Positions 34,701-42,400 of a stretch of 64,000 nucleotides of DNA are shown piece by piece. The position numbers and the translations under genes were made by a program. The DNA lies in the IMG/VR virus record IMGVR_UViG_3300031576_000001, positions 248,001 through 312,000 of that record; one strand, given 5' to 3'. Numbering within the stretch: position 1 is the first letter of the stretch; every line of letters begins with the position of its first letter. The DNA is from a virus. The notes under the pieces were generated by a model. It did not search any database. It was given only the letters and a program-made list of their open reading frames with translations, and was not told the DNA's origin.

Positions 34701-35668
34701 ATGACGTGAGGGAAGGAGAGGTCTAGCTGCCGGCGCCAAAAGAGGGGCTGTCCTACGGGGAAGTCCCCCGTGGTAGTATCCATCACCAAGAGGGAGCCAA
34801 AGGCAATGGACGTGACCCCCGTACCAATGCGTTCCCAGGGGTTGTCCGGGTCGTTCTCGGGGAGGGTCAGCGCCTCGTACCGTATGAAGGACTCGGACAG
34901 GGTACGCTGTAGGGGAGGGTAAGCGATCCGGTTCCTGGGTGTGTTGAGCACCAAGAGGTTGGGGTCGTTTAGTGCCACGCTGTAGGCACGCTCGTAAGCC
35001 CGGTAGCCTAGCTGGCGCTGTCTCGGTTGAGCTTGCTTGGCGAGTAGCGAGCTTGCCTGGTAGTTCTTGGGGTTGGTGAGGACCGCCTTGTAGTTGTAGG
35101 TGCGATATGACCCCAGAGACCTCCGGGGAGGGCGCCCTCTGTTAAGAGTGAAGGCGCGGCGGTTCAGACCCCGTAGCTCGACGTGGGGGTGAGCGAGCCA
35201 CCGGTAGGACACCCTTACCGTGTCGGCTGGCAGCGGGGCTGAGAGGAGGACAACTTGACCGAGAAGCCCGGAGACCTCTTCCACCCCCACTGGAATCCCG
35301 TTGACCTTGACGGTCACGTCGGAGGGGGTGTCAGCTATCTCGCCTCTACGTAGGTTGACCAGCGACCAAGAGAGGGGGTTAGGTTCTGGGGTGTGGAAGT
35401 TAGCCCGTAGCTTGGCTTTGGTAGGGGAGAGCACGGTCTCGATGAGAAACTCCCCGTCATTGTTGTTGCCGCTCCCCGTGAGGCGGATAACCAAGCCAAC
35501 GTGAGCCTGGGTGAGCAACGCCCCGGTGAGGGTGGCTTGACTGGGGGTGAGCGCAACGCCTACCCCCGATTGGAGGGTGAGGGGGGGCTTGACGATGGGG
35601 CCACGGTTGGTAAAAACCGAGCGCTGTACCACGGAGGGGCTTTGGAAGTACGCGAGCGAGGGGGGCAT
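31778..35668 (-). CDS. 1296-aa tail protein with repeated lectin (LamG-like) modules
   Basis: Largest structural gene here. An N-terminal adaptor (~230 aa) is followed by repeated units that each begin YEALTLPENDPDNPW, YEGNTLPEDAPLPW, YPGRSLPEEAQPSPW or YDGSVLPENDTSAQTPW, and end with a strand pair such as YRLFQAKDGSVSFYLDG, HTYRLAKSTAGDLISLFVDG or YRLFRSADHVSLFLDS. These are jelly-roll lectin-like domains typical of receptor-binding phage tail proteins. The last unit ends abruptly at SMFIDS, where sister units continue for ~50 residues, so the C terminus looks truncated. AGGTAAG precedes the start. Confidence 0.8.
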   Translation of the reverse strand: MPPSLAYFQSPSVVQRSVFTNRGPIVKPPLTLQSGVGVALTPSQATLTGALLTQAHVGLVIRLTGSGNNNDGEFLIETVLSPTKAKLRANFHTPEPNPLSWSLVNLRRGEIADTPSDVTVKVNGIPVGVEEVSGLLGQVVLLSAPLPADTVRVSYRWLAHPHVELRGLNRRAFTLNRGRPPRRSLGSYRTYNYKAVLTNPKNYQASSLLAKQAQPRQRQLGYRAYERAYSVALNDPNLLVLNTPRNRIAYPPLQRTLSESFIRYEALTLPENDPDNPWERIGTGVTSIAFGSLLVMDTTTGDFPVGQPLFWRRQLDLSFPHVMALSWRGYVADAPSLEGVWTGVSAGWSDGSRLTLIGFLDDGGVKKMGFLLGGSATEGQGGIASWRTADLDWTTLRSYRLFQAKDGSVSFYLDGDVLPTLTLLASERPYLYELNDPLNTLQGVVFGSLSRPAQSTSSWDFVKHLVLPTNPYQTAPSAFVSYEGNTLPEDAPLPWTPVGYHGTGTVLGNNLLLLDSTSASTASGVGLVGGDFRAYARIEPLASASTDLVFDVGVSLRTWTHGVTPHGVFAAYSDGSRLIQLTMLSSEAYPTMSYPGRSLPEEAQPSPWVRLGGTIDPSQLKVELRGRTLLVTDTTINDGVVFVLDDPGAPTTSARVFSPAVDAYVEARLRVEAYTVDSDGFAGVTVDAFDGEPLTPGRSYGLLLVEVGAMRYVALHSQGVFPVVATFAFDWFDGAFHTYRLAKSTAGDLISLFVDGVFLGSAAYSLFSASLGNGALSFGSSTAVSVAALSTVEWAYVNAWRAPSSLAKKYVGVWKDRGHAEDLTGYHLPLKASGKATLSGNTLTDPGANFFGAGVIAGDAFVLDAPEGLRGVYEITAVPTPTTLTLSLAVLLEDIQYRVPSEQDWTIQHKYRLFRSADHVSLFLDSQPVPLLQARYPEELPPVLGSPVDLILGGLPGFVWGAMSPVNLSQSAWDYVRYGVTRALSETRIVPHHMVLNQRNVMQSPEHLFTSLPHTHTQFSSSSTGIVPTTTPDFLASPTLQAYTVLFEGTPLVPSTQSKNVRGSQVITQFVSVLNSPEDVLNSDPDFTLNDATKKVIVKVAEDVLYNCLKVVEKTSGELDLLSPACDTFSAISGINYTKEVCLVYDGSVLPENDTSAQTPWVLASDVPAQVSTSAFSGVLTYSTGGVGTKTIYKNDTPFPDAPSLRTEINFKLKVLNDSTAGTGDTQIRFGLSAPGFTVAFALVTTPLGERLVLLKDVNNGNLLSSVPFDYLGGAFHTYRVVRDPGAGLVSMFIDS

Positions 35669-35719
35669 TTCTTACCTAGAGGCTTGTGTAGCAAAGCGTA
35701 GCCCTCTTGGGTCGGTGAG

Positions 35720-35728
35720 GTGTACCGA
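35720..35728 (+). promoter_or_regulatory. GTG-TACCGA promoter-like box
   Basis: Ends seven bases before the ATG at 35736. Confidence 0.5.
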
Positions 35729-35735
35729 GGGAAAC

Positions 35736-36251
35736 ATGACCGAGGATCAAACCAACCTGAAGCTGAAAGCCATCCAAGAGGCTCGTGCGCGTATCCTGAA
35801 CCAGAACATCCTACCCACCGTGGCGGTCTACCTCACAAACCAAGACGTTACGAAGTGTGAGGCTTGCGCCGTGGGTAGCCTCTTCGTGGGGCTGTCTCGC
35901 GTGAAGGGTTTGCAAGATTCGTGGTCGGAGAGTGTGAAACCTATGGTACCTGTGGCCGAGATCCACGAAGTCCTCGGGGAAGTGTTTGACCCCACCACCG
36001 TGATCCTCTTCGAGGTCGCCTACATGGGCTACCTTCCCCCGGTCAGCACAGGGACAGCGCTTTACAAGGACTTCCGTGCGGCGCACAGCCCGGAAGATCG
36101 ACACGATATGCTGCAAAAAGCACGCCAGTGGCGTGCTTTTTGTGGTTTGGACCACGAAGGGCGCTTGTTGCTCCTCCTTGACTACCTGGAGGCTGGCAAA
36201 GGGGTACTCACGGTGTTCCTGCCTGGTAAGACCCTCAGCGAAAACCCGTGA
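35736..36251 (+). CDS. Hypothetical protein, paralogue of 36283-36792
   Basis: 171 aa from ATG 35736. Shares with its neighbour the CEACAVGSLFVG motif (neighbour: CKVCALGALFVG) and FDPTTVILFEVAYMG (neighbour: FSVETLILTEVAFEG), so they are tandem duplicates. The CxxC could bind metal. A perfect 12-bp hairpin with flanking A and T runs lies inside the coding region at 36115-36141. The stop TGA begins the next class-A promoter. Confidence 0.65.
   Translation: MTEDQTNLKLKAIQEARARILNQNILPTVAVYLTNQDVTKCEACAVGSLFVGLSRVKGLQDSWSESVKPMVPVAEIHEVLGEVFDPTTVILFEVAYMGYLPPVSTGTALYKDFRAAHSPEDRHDMLQKARQWRAFCGLDHEGRLLLLLDYLEAGKGVLTVFLPGKTLSENP
36115..36141 (+). terminator. Terminator-like perfect hairpin inside a gene
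   Basis: Arms AAAAAGCACGCC and GGCGTGCTTTTT with a 3-nt loop. It has the stem plus T-run look of a factor-independent terminator but lies inside codons that align with the paralogue, ~110 bp before the stop. Confidence 0.6.
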
Positions 36252-36277
36252 ATCCCGAAGCTAGGCGAGCGTAGGAG
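36249..36277 (+). promoter_or_regulatory. Class-A promoter TGAATC-N17-TAGGAG
   Basis: TGAATC 36249-36254 overlaps the previous TGA stop; 17 bases; TAGGAG 36272-36277; ATG five bases later at 36283. Confidence 0.65.
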
Positions 36278-36282
36278 ACAGC

Positions 36283-36792
36283 ATGACAACGACAGACGAC
36301 AAAGACCGCGAGCAAAGGCTCGCCATCATCCGTGATGCGCGGGAGCTGGTCCTGGGGGGCACTGTTCTCCCCCACCCGGACTACTACGTCTACCCCTACG
36401 TGGACGAGAAAGGCACGCTCGTTAAAGGGATGTGCAAAGTTTGCGCGCTGGGGGCTCTCTTCGTGGGGTGGACACAGCAACGTGAACTTGACGGGGGTGC
36501 CCGGGAACAGTCCAACGCGCTGTACCGCAGGCTGAGCAAGGTCTTCTCCGTAGAGACCCTGATCTTGACCGAGGTGGCTTTTGAGGGCGTGGTGCCTGAC
36601 AGCACCCGGGCGCAGGCGTGGTACACCAACTGGTGCGACGCTGACCCGAAGGCGGCTGACGCTATGGTCCAGCACGCGAAGGACTGGCACGACGCGGCGT
36701 GGGGCAATCCCACCGAGAGGCTGCTCGTCATTCTGGCCCTCTTGGAGGAACACGGTGGAGCACTTGCTGTGTTCGCCGCAGAGGGGAAGTGA
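36283..36792 (+). CDS. Hypothetical protein, paralogue of 35736-36251
   Basis: 169 aa (MTTTDDKDREQRLAIIRDAR). Same fold as the upstream copy, with MCKVCALGALFVG and a C-terminal helix ERLLVILALLEEHGG. Under its own class-A promoter while the copy has the GTG-TANNNN type, so the duplicates are probably expressed at different times. Confidence 0.65.
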   Translation: MTTTDDKDREQRLAIIRDARELVLGGTVLPHPDYYVYPYVDEKGTLVKGMCKVCALGALFVGWTQQRELDGGAREQSNALYRRLSKVFSVETLILTEVAFEGVVPDSTRAQAWYTNWCDADPKAADAMVQHAKDWHDAAWGNPTERLLVILALLEEHGGALAVFAAEGK

Positions 36793-36794
36793 CC

Positions 36795-37061
36795 ATGCCT
36801 CTCCGGGGTGACCAGTGCTTTATCCTGGCCCTTCTCGGGCTCGCCATTCTCTGTAACTTGAAAGCTACACGGGATGGGGCGCTAGCTGAGGCTGTCCGGC
36901 TATGGTTGGTGCCACCAACCATAGCGGAAACGCGGGTGGTTACGCACCCACCGTGCCGCAACGCGGTGCTGTCCTACGTGGTGACCGATGGCAGACGAGC
37001 TATCACGGTGTGCTGTGAGTTGTCCTCTCTCTGTACATCGGTAACCCTCGGTAACCCTTGA
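36795..37061 (+). CDS. Small membrane protein
   Basis: 88 aa (MPLRGDQCFILALLGLAILC). One N-terminal hydrophobic helix, then a Cys-containing outer part. A perfect 12-bp hairpin sits inside the gene (36899-36925). Starts two bases after the preceding stop, so it is in the same unit. With the next gene it could belong to the lysis set, but nothing in the sequence proves this. Confidence 0.6.
   Translation: MPLRGDQCFILALLGLAILCNLKATRDGALAEAVRLWLVPPTIAETRVVTHPPCRNAVLSYVVTDGRRAITVCCELSSLCTSVTLGNP
36899..36925. repeat. Perfect 12-bp intragenic inverted repeat
   Basis: Arms GCTATGGTTGGT (36899-36910) and ACCAACCATAGC (36914-36925) with a 3-nt loop. Confidence 0.85.
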
Positions 37062-37097
37062 TAGCTTGCCCGACGTGGGGTAGTCTTTACCCTCACG

Positions 37098-37253
37098 ATG
37101 ACCGACAAGCAAAAGGGTATCCTGAGAGGCGTAGCGTGGGGCGTGCTGTGCTGGGGGGTTGTCTTCCTGGCAATGTACCTAGCCAGGCAACACGGACCTG
37201 TTCGCGAACACATTCAACCGTTGCCTCCCGTGGAGTACCAGCCCTCACCTTAG
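37098..37253 (+). CDS. Small single-span membrane protein
   Basis: 51 aa (MTDKQKGILRGVAWGVLCWG). A hydrophobic helix of ~20 residues after a charged N terminus, then a Pro-rich outer tail (PLPPVEYQPSP). The layout fits a holin-like or spanin-like small phage protein, but many other small membrane proteins look the same. A TAGTCT box lies 11 bases upstream. Ends in TAG. Confidence 0.6.
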   Translation: MTDKQKGILRGVAWGVLCWGVVFLAMYLARQHGPVREHIQPLPPVEYQPSP

Positions 37254-37290
37254 CCTTGACTTGTCCCTGAGCTGAGGTGAGGTACCTGTG

Positions 37291-37797
37291 ATGGACGACC
37301 TGACGCTGCCCGACTGGATTCAGAGGCGTATCAACGAGATTCTCAGCGTTGGAGGTGTGCTCCCGCTCATGCCTTTTCAGCCCGAAGTCACGGTGGGCGT
37401 AGGGAAGAAGATGGGTCATGTGTGTCTGACCGCCAAGGTCACCATTGACGGCAAGCCAGGAGAGGGTGCGTGGGAGGGTCCAGCTAGCAAGCTGGCAGGT
37501 AGTGAGATCGCTGAGGTTGTGCGTGGCATCCTTGAAACCTCAATCCGCCAGAGCTTTGCACCACCCAAGAAGCTCATCTTGACCAATCTGTTCACTGTAC
37601 CGCCCCAGGTAGATGACGAGGTTTCCGACTGGCGTAGTTACGTCACGGACGCCTGGAAAGTCACACTGGGCGACGTGATCGACCTGACGCGCCCCATCAA
37701 CCTGTCTGACCTTCAACTGATGTTAGAACGGCAAACCTCGCCCTTCAGGGCGGGGATGGTTTATGTTAGCGCGTGGAGCCTCGTCGGGGTACACTGA
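37291..37797 (+). CDS. Hypothetical protein
   Basis: 168 aa (MDDLTLPDWIQRRINEIL), preceded by GAGGTGAGG; a GTG three bases earlier is an alternative start. Alpha/beta with a long middle helix. No recognised family. First of three tightly packed plus-strand genes to 38685. Confidence 0.6.
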   Translation: MDDLTLPDWIQRRINEILSVGGVLPLMPFQPEVTVGVGKKMGHVCLTAKVTIDGKPGEGAWEGPASKLAGSEIAEVVRGILETSIRQSFAPPKKLILTNLFTVPPQVDDEVSDWRSYVTDAWKVTLGDVIDLTRPINLSDLQLMLERQTSPFRAGMVYVSAWSLVGVH

Positions 37798-37804
37798 CGA
37801 GGCG

Positions 37805-38425
37805 ATGGCGTTCAGAAAAACACCGTGCAAGGGGGAGCACACACCAAGGGTCGTCACCTACTCCCTATGTGGGGGTAGGGCGACGGTGCGCCTGGGGTGC
37901 CGTCATTGCCCTGTGACGTGGGATGACGATGAGCTACCCGAAGAGGTCAACGCCTTGCTAAGGGCGAGCTTTGACGCTCCGCGCGAACCTACGGTGGACC
38001 AGGAGTTTTTCGAGGAGTTCTGCCCCGAGTTCAACCGGGTAGGCTCGCCTGCGTGGAAGTTTGAGGGGTACAACCTCATGCAAAATGCGCGCAAGTGGGC
38101 TGAGGGCAAAGAGGGTGTCACGGTGGTCAAGATTGACGACGACCGTTTCATGTCGGGCGACCTCCTTCTCTTGGAGAGCTACGACGGGGAGGCAGAATGG
38201 TTTGGGGTATGCGTGGTGGTACTCACCCAGTACAGCACGGAGCCCACGGTGTTTTGGCTACGTACCCCGCAGGCTGATCTGATAGATACCCTGCGAGGCT
38301 ACCAGAAGCACTCCATGCTGGCTCAGAAGGCGTCTGACCTGAAAGACCTGTCGGCCAAAGTTAGGCTCATGGACATTTACAAACCACCCCAACCCAAGGG
38401 GAGCATAACGTGCCCCTATCGCTAA
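37805..38425 (+). CDS. Hypothetical protein with Cys/His N-terminal knot
   Basis: 206 aa from ATG 37805 (MAFRKTPCKGEHTPRVVTYS). CKGEH ... LGCRHCPVTW looks like a zinc-binding ribbon in the first 40 residues; a similar CP...C pattern opens the next protein. The rest is alpha/beta without known motifs. Confidence 0.6.
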   Translation: MAFRKTPCKGEHTPRVVTYSLCGGRATVRLGCRHCPVTWDDDELPEEVNALLRASFDAPREPTVDQEFFEEFCPEFNRVGSPAWKFEGYNLMQNARKWAEGKEGVTVVKIDDDRFMSGDLLLLESYDGEAEWFGVCVVVLTQYSTEPTVFWLRTPQADLIDTLRGYQKHSMLAQKASDLKDLSAKVRLMDIYKPPQPKGSITCPYR

Positions 38426-38685
38426 AAGACGCTGCGCTAGCTTTTCGTGAGGCTGCGCTAGCCTCCCTCCCACCGTGCCCCCTCTCAGCCAAGGACTCCT
38501 GTGGTCCTGTCACGCACTCCGTAGCGGAGGGCTACGGGGTTACCCTTTACTGTAGAGCGTGCGTTGCAACGCACGAGATAAAGGGCGCTGTAGAGCTACC
38601 GTGGGTTCAAGCTGAGTGCGACTTGCAGAGGGCGCTAACGAAGCAGACCGGTCTCGCCTCTTGGTTGAGGGACGCAGACGAATAA
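38410..38685 (+). CDS. Small zinc-ribbon-like protein
   Basis: 91 aa, GTG start overlapping the previous gene by 16 bp. LPPCPLSAKDSCGPVTHS and VTLYCRACVATHE carry cysteines in a ribbon-like arrangement related to the N terminus of the preceding protein. Ends 51 bp inside the convergent tail gene. Confidence 0.55.
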   Translation: MPLSLKDAALAFREAALASLPPCPLSAKDSCGPVTHSVAEGYGVTLYCRACVATHEIKGAVELPWVQAECDLQRALTKQTGLASWLRDADE

Positions 38686-39486
38686 GAAATCAGCGTCATG
38701 GTTCTCTTCAGTGACCACGTTCACGTCTTTGTGCCCTTTGATGTCCCGGTCGAGGATACCATCGCAATAGCGGCGCACATCTTCGTAATGGTAGACAGCC
38801 ATACGCCAACGCATAGCGTCAAGCACACCAGCGCCGTCGTTGGGGTTGTAGGTGTCCTTGAAGAGCACCCGGAACCGGAAGAGGGTGTGAGCGGGTCTCA
38901 GCACGTCAATAAGCTGGCGCAATGCTGCGTCAAGGTTGAAGAAGTCCGGCGGAAAGCTGTTGTCGTCCAGGGTGATCGTAAAACCCCACTGGTCTGAAAT
39001 GTCCAGACCGGACGCCCCCCCTCTTAGCAGCAAGAAGTTCTCGGCTATGGTTACCGTCTCTGCAAAGAGAAGCTGGCTAGCCGATAGCATGGTGGACGGT
39101 ATGCTGCCCGAGAAGTAAAGCCGGAGGACAGACAGGAAAAACCTGCGAAACTCCTCTGAGTCAAAGCCCACCTTGGGCAACTTACCGTTGAGAAAGAGCA
39201 AGTAGCCGATTACCTGATAGAGAAACTCTGGGCGTGCAGTAAGTGCTGAGCGGTCCCTGTCCACGTCCTCCAGGGCTAGCTCTAGCCTGGCTATCTCGGT
39301 GGCGATGGCCTTCAAATCCAGCGTATAATTGCTCCCCTCCACCGATGAAATGTACGACGATGGAAGCAGATTCAAGAGCGTAGAAAAGATGGAGCTACCC
39401 CGTTGAACAAGACGTAGCTGAAATTCCTTGCCCTTCTGCGGGACCGAGAAGTTTTGCCTGAGAGGGTCTGTTTCAAATCTGGCCAT
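38635..39486 (-). CDS. Tail/baseplate-type protein
   Basis: 283 aa (MARFETDPLRQNFSVPQKGK). The pattern of a helical middle (LKAIATEIARLELALEDVDR, SEEFRRFFLSVLRLYFSG) and the late LIDVLRPAHTLFRFRVLF segment is like phage baseplate or tail-tip assembly proteins. Assignment by style only. Ends in TAG. Confidence 0.55.
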   Translation of the reverse strand: MARFETDPLRQNFSVPQKGKEFQLRLVQRGSSIFSTLLNLLPSSYISSVEGSNYTLDLKAIATEIARLELALEDVDRDRSALTARPEFLYQVIGYLLFLNGKLPKVGFDSEEFRRFFLSVLRLYFSGSIPSTMLSASQLLFAETVTIAENFLLLRGGASGLDISDQWGFTITLDDNSFPPDFFNLDAALRQLIDVLRPAHTLFRFRVLFKDTYNPNDGAGVLDAMRWRMAVYHYEDVRRYCDGILDRDIKGHKDVNVVTEENHDADFLFVCVPQPRGETGLLR

Positions 39487-39513
39487 ACTTAGCGTTCCTC
39501 GGGGAGTGAAAGG

Positions 39514-39522
39514 GTGTACTGT
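39514..39522 (+). promoter_or_regulatory. GTG-TACTGT promoter-like box
   Basis: Ends six bases before the ATG at 39529; the same hexamer as at 13050. Confidence 0.6.
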
Positions 39523-39528
39523 AGACTC

Positions 39529-40026
39529 ATGACCCCTGACGCTGCCCTTGTCGAAGAGGCACGGACCACGACGGATGAGAAGCGCATCCGTGAGCTAGCC
39601 CTGGGATACGCGCTCTGCGTCCTTGCCCTCGCAGAGAACCCGGCGACGCCCAAAGACCTCTTGGGTGATTTTCTCCAGAATTGGCAGGGCTACTTCCACC
39701 AGGGTCACCTAGAGAGGGCGCTAGCCAAGAACCCCAACCTACCGGAGGACACGCTGTACGCCCTTCTCGTTCTGGGGTGGGTGGACACCCACAACCCCCT
39801 CTGGGCACTCTTGTTCTTGCTAGACCCCTCACTGGCGCGTTTTCACGAAAAGTTGCACTGGGCTCTCGGTACGAAAAGCATGGCAGACGCCCCCGAGGGC
39901 TTTGCCTACGCTGTCCTTGCTTCGCTGCCGGCGGGGCGCGTCCTGCGTATCTTGCGCCCAGCCTACTTGCGCTGGCGCGCTCGCCCTGACCTGGACGTGG
40001 CTCGTCGGTTTCCAGCGCTCACCTGA
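39529..40026 (+). CDS. Leucine-rich repeat-variant-like protein
   Basis: 165 aa. Repeated units such as LALAENPATPKDLLGDF and LERALAKNPNLPEDTLYALL resemble LRV-type repeats (ANPxxPxxxL), short paired helices that bind proteins or DNA. Only about two clear units. Start fixed by the promoter box. Overlaps the convergent membrane gene by 8 bp. Confidence 0.6.
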   Translation: MTPDAALVEEARTTTDEKRIRELALGYALCVLALAENPATPKDLLGDFLQNWQGYFHQGHLERALAKNPNLPEDTLYALLVLGWVDTHNPLWALLFLLDPSLARFHEKLHWALGTKSMADAPEGFAYAVLASLPAGRVLRILRPAYLRWRARPDLDVARRFPALT

Positions 40027-40246
40027 ACCAGAGCACGGACGCCAAGAAGAAGCTAGCGAAGACCCACGAGAACAAGACGACGTACATAATGAACGCCAGC
40101 GCCAAAAGGTACCTGTTGAACGTATGCCAAGGGTGACGGCGCCACCAAAGACGAGCCAGTGTGCCTCTCAGTACCCCCCTACAAAGCCTCCCAAGAGGCG
40201 TAGGGTGTGCCTTGGTTTGTCTGGGTCCACGGTAGGCTTCGTGCAT
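40019..40246 (-). CDS. Small membrane protein
   Basis: 75 aa. Basic N-terminal half (RLCRGVLRGTLARLWWRR), then one strongly hydrophobic helix (LLALAFIMYVVLFSWVFASF). Cytoplasmic basic domain with a C-terminal membrane anchor. A TACCAG box lies seven bases upstream of the ATG. Function unknown. Confidence 0.6.
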   Translation of the reverse strand: MHEAYRGPRQTKAHPTPLGRLCRGVLRGTLARLWWRRHPWHTFNRYLLALAFIMYVVLFSWVFASFFLASVLWFR

Positions 40247-40295
40247 GGTGCTCCTGGTACTGTAGGAAAAGCTCTGCTACCTTGAGTGTAACTGA

Positions 40296-41984
40296 ATGTT
40301 CACACCCAATCCTCAACAAGCTGCATTTTTCTCTGACCCTGACTGTCACGCTAGCCTTCGGTGGTTGCATAACGAAGAGGTGAGTAACCGCGGGACAGGA
40401 CGCACCACGGCGTTGGCGCACCTCTACTTCCGGCAAGCCTTTCTCGCTCCCGGCGTCTCGGTCAAGGTCTATGACCACCACGACACAGAGAGGCACCACA
40501 AGGGCCTAGCAAGGTTTATCCTTGATTTCGTCAAGGGTAGAGACTTCGCGGGCTACTGGATAGCCGTTGACCTACACGCGCACACCCTCGCCGCACTAGT
40601 GTCCAGCGTGACGAAACCAATGACTGCACCTAGAGAGGCGACGACTTACATACACACGACTCCAGCGACGTACAGCTCCACAGGTGTAGTTACCGTAGGA
40701 GCAACGATAAGCTACGGGGCTACCCACACGTTTACAACCATCCCCGTGAGCACTAACTTCGTACCGTTCACAATTACGCATTTACGCTCGGTGTGGCGGT
40801 GTACCCTAGCAGTCATGCGAAGCCTGACCTTGCAGCATGAGGGTTACACTGTGTACTCCTCTCAGTTTGACGAGAAGACGGGCGCCCTGGTTAGAGCCAC
40901 GCGCGGTATCCCTCAGTCTTGGAAGCACGAGCGCGGCAAACTCGACCCCAAGGCTACCGAGGAGCACAAACTCTTCGCGAAGAGGTTCTCTACCCGGTTC
41001 TACGGGGGTCCGTGGTCCCCTGTCCCTGAGAGCGTAGACGTAAAGCTAACCTCGAAATGCAACTTCGGGGGGGAGGACGGGCCATGTGGGGAATACTGCT
41101 ACATGCAGTCAGAAAAGCGCGGCACACACGCACCCAAGGAGCTTATCGAGCAAGTCATCCTCGGCTTTGACCAGCCTCCTTACAGCCTAGCCTACGGAGG
41201 AGGTGAGCCAACGCACCATCCTGACTTCCCTTGGATACTCAGGAGAACCAAAGAGCTTGGCAGTGTGCCTAACTACACGACCAATGGCTCCTACCTCCCC
41301 CCTGGCGTGATTGAGGCTACCAATGAGGTTGTGGGGGGCGTCAGCATGACGTATCACCCCAAGACCGGGCGGGGTTGGTTTGAGAAGCGGTACGACGAGC
41401 TAAACAAAGCCCTCTCACCTCGCGTGCAACTCAATATCCAGGTCATCGTGGACAAGGACATTGAGCAAACACTATCCGACGTGAAACGTCTTGACCCCTT
41501 CGGGACGCGCAAGCTACCGGACAACCGAAGGAGCCTGGTTCTCCTGGCTTATTACCCCGACGTGGGGCGAGCCAGCCTGGAGAGGCTTATCTTGCGGCAA
41601 ACGTACCAGCGCCGGCTGCCAGCCATTCTCCAAGACCTGAGAGGTAACGGGTGGCGCGTAGCCTTCTCCGAGGGTCTCTTGCCTTACTTCCTCTCCCGCC
41701 CTGAGATCGGGGTGGATACCCGCATGGCCAGGCGAATGGAGGGCTTCTTCACCTGTTACGTGGACGACGCAGGCAGAATGAGCAAATCGTCGTTTGCCCC
41801 TCCCCAGGAAGACGCACCCACCGTGTACGATACCATGGCACAAGACCTCTGGGATGGTCTGCACGCCTGGGGGACTACGCCTGACGGGGAGGCTTGCGAG
41901 TCGTGCCCTCACCAGAACCGATGCAGCACGCCCACCACGTATAACTACAGCCTTTGTAGTTATGCCCCCCACAATCGGACCTGA
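40296..41984 (+). CDS. Radical SAM protein, possibly two products from one frame
   Basis: 562 aa frame. From ATG 40815 (390 aa) it is a radical SAM-like protein: cysteine cluster VKLTSKCNFGGEDGPCGEYC at ~250 of the long form (C-x8-C-x3-C rather than the classic CxxxCxxC), the SAM-binding YGGGEPTHHPD, and a C-terminal CESCPHQNRC. A GTG-TACCCT box ends seven bases before ATG 40815, pointing to an internal leaderless start. The upstream 173 residues contain a P-loop-like NRGTGRTTALA segment and look like a separate domain whose own stop is missing. The substrate is unknown; phage radical SAM enzymes often make modified bases. Confidence 0.75.
   Translation: MFTPNPQQAAFFSDPDCHASLRWLHNEEVSNRGTGRTTALAHLYFRQAFLAPGVSVKVYDHHDTERHHKGLARFILDFVKGRDFAGYWIAVDLHAHTLAALVSSVTKPMTAPREATTYIHTTPATYSSTGVVTVGATISYGATHTFTTIPVSTNFVPFTITHLRSVWRCTLAVMRSLTLQHEGYTVYSSQFDEKTGALVRATRGIPQSWKHERGKLDPKATEEHKLFAKRFSTRFYGGPWSPVPESVDVKLTSKCNFGGEDGPCGEYCYMQSEKRGTHAPKELIEQVILGFDQPPYSLAYGGGEPTHHPDFPWILRRTKELGSVPNYTTNGSYLPPGVIEATNEVVGGVSMTYHPKTGRGWFEKRYDELNKALSPRVQLNIQVIVDKDIEQTLSDVKRLDPFGTRKLPDNRRSLVLLAYYPDVGRASLERLILRQTYQRRLPAILQDLRGNGWRVAFSEGLLPYFLSRPEIGVDTRMARRMEGFFTCYVDDAGRMSKSSFAPPQEDAPTVYDTMAQDLWDGLHAWGTTPDGEACESCPHQNRCSTPTTYNYSLCSYAPHNRT
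40799..40807 (+). promoter_or_regulatory. Internal GTG-TACCCT promoter-like box
   Basis: Ends seven bases before ATG 40815 inside the long radical SAM frame; identical hexamer to the RNA ligase promoter at 51755. Confidence 0.6.
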
Positions 41985-41990
41985 AGCCAG

Positions 41991-42398
41991 ATGACCCACG
42001 CAGAAGAACCCTTTGAACTGAGCGGAAACCTGGGTTTCATCACCAACTCCTCCTCGGTCATCTTTCACTTCCCTCTGAGCCTCTTGCAGCACCCCGACGT
42101 GGTAGCCGTGCTGACTGCCTTTGGCGTCACCGGGGGCGTGGTAGGTGACAACCTGTGGTCCAGAGACCACTGCGCCTCCCTCTTGGTCACACCCGAGCAG
42201 AAAGCAAAGGCCCTGGACGAGCTTCTCGGCAACGAGTACAGCAAGCCCGAGGGCACTGAGGCGCTCCTCAACCAAGAGGGCGTGGTGCTCGTTTACGGGG
42301 ATGAGTACGACTCTTTGCCCAGACTGCTCTGTACTATGATGCGCGACCTTGCCGAGACCCTTGGCGTGCCCCTGATGGAAAGCGTAGGCTTCAACTGA
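41991..42398 (+). CDS. Hypothetical protein
   Basis: 135 aa (MTHAEEPFELSGNLGFITNS). NSSSVIFHFPLSLLQHPDV and a helical C terminus; no family recognised. Six bases after the radical SAM stop, so probably co-expressed with it. Confidence 0.6.
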   Translation: MTHAEEPFELSGNLGFITNSSSVIFHFPLSLLQHPDVVAVLTAFGVTGGVVGDNLWSRDHCASLLVTPEQKAKALDELLGNEYSKPEGTEALLNQEGVVLVYGDEYDSLPRLLCTMMRDLAETLGVPLMESVGFN

Positions 42399-42400
42399 CG

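Noticed and set aside
37098-37253. Firm holin or spanin assignment
   Set aside because: One hydrophobic helix and a Pro-rich tail fit many small membrane proteins; no lipobox and no lysis neighbour.
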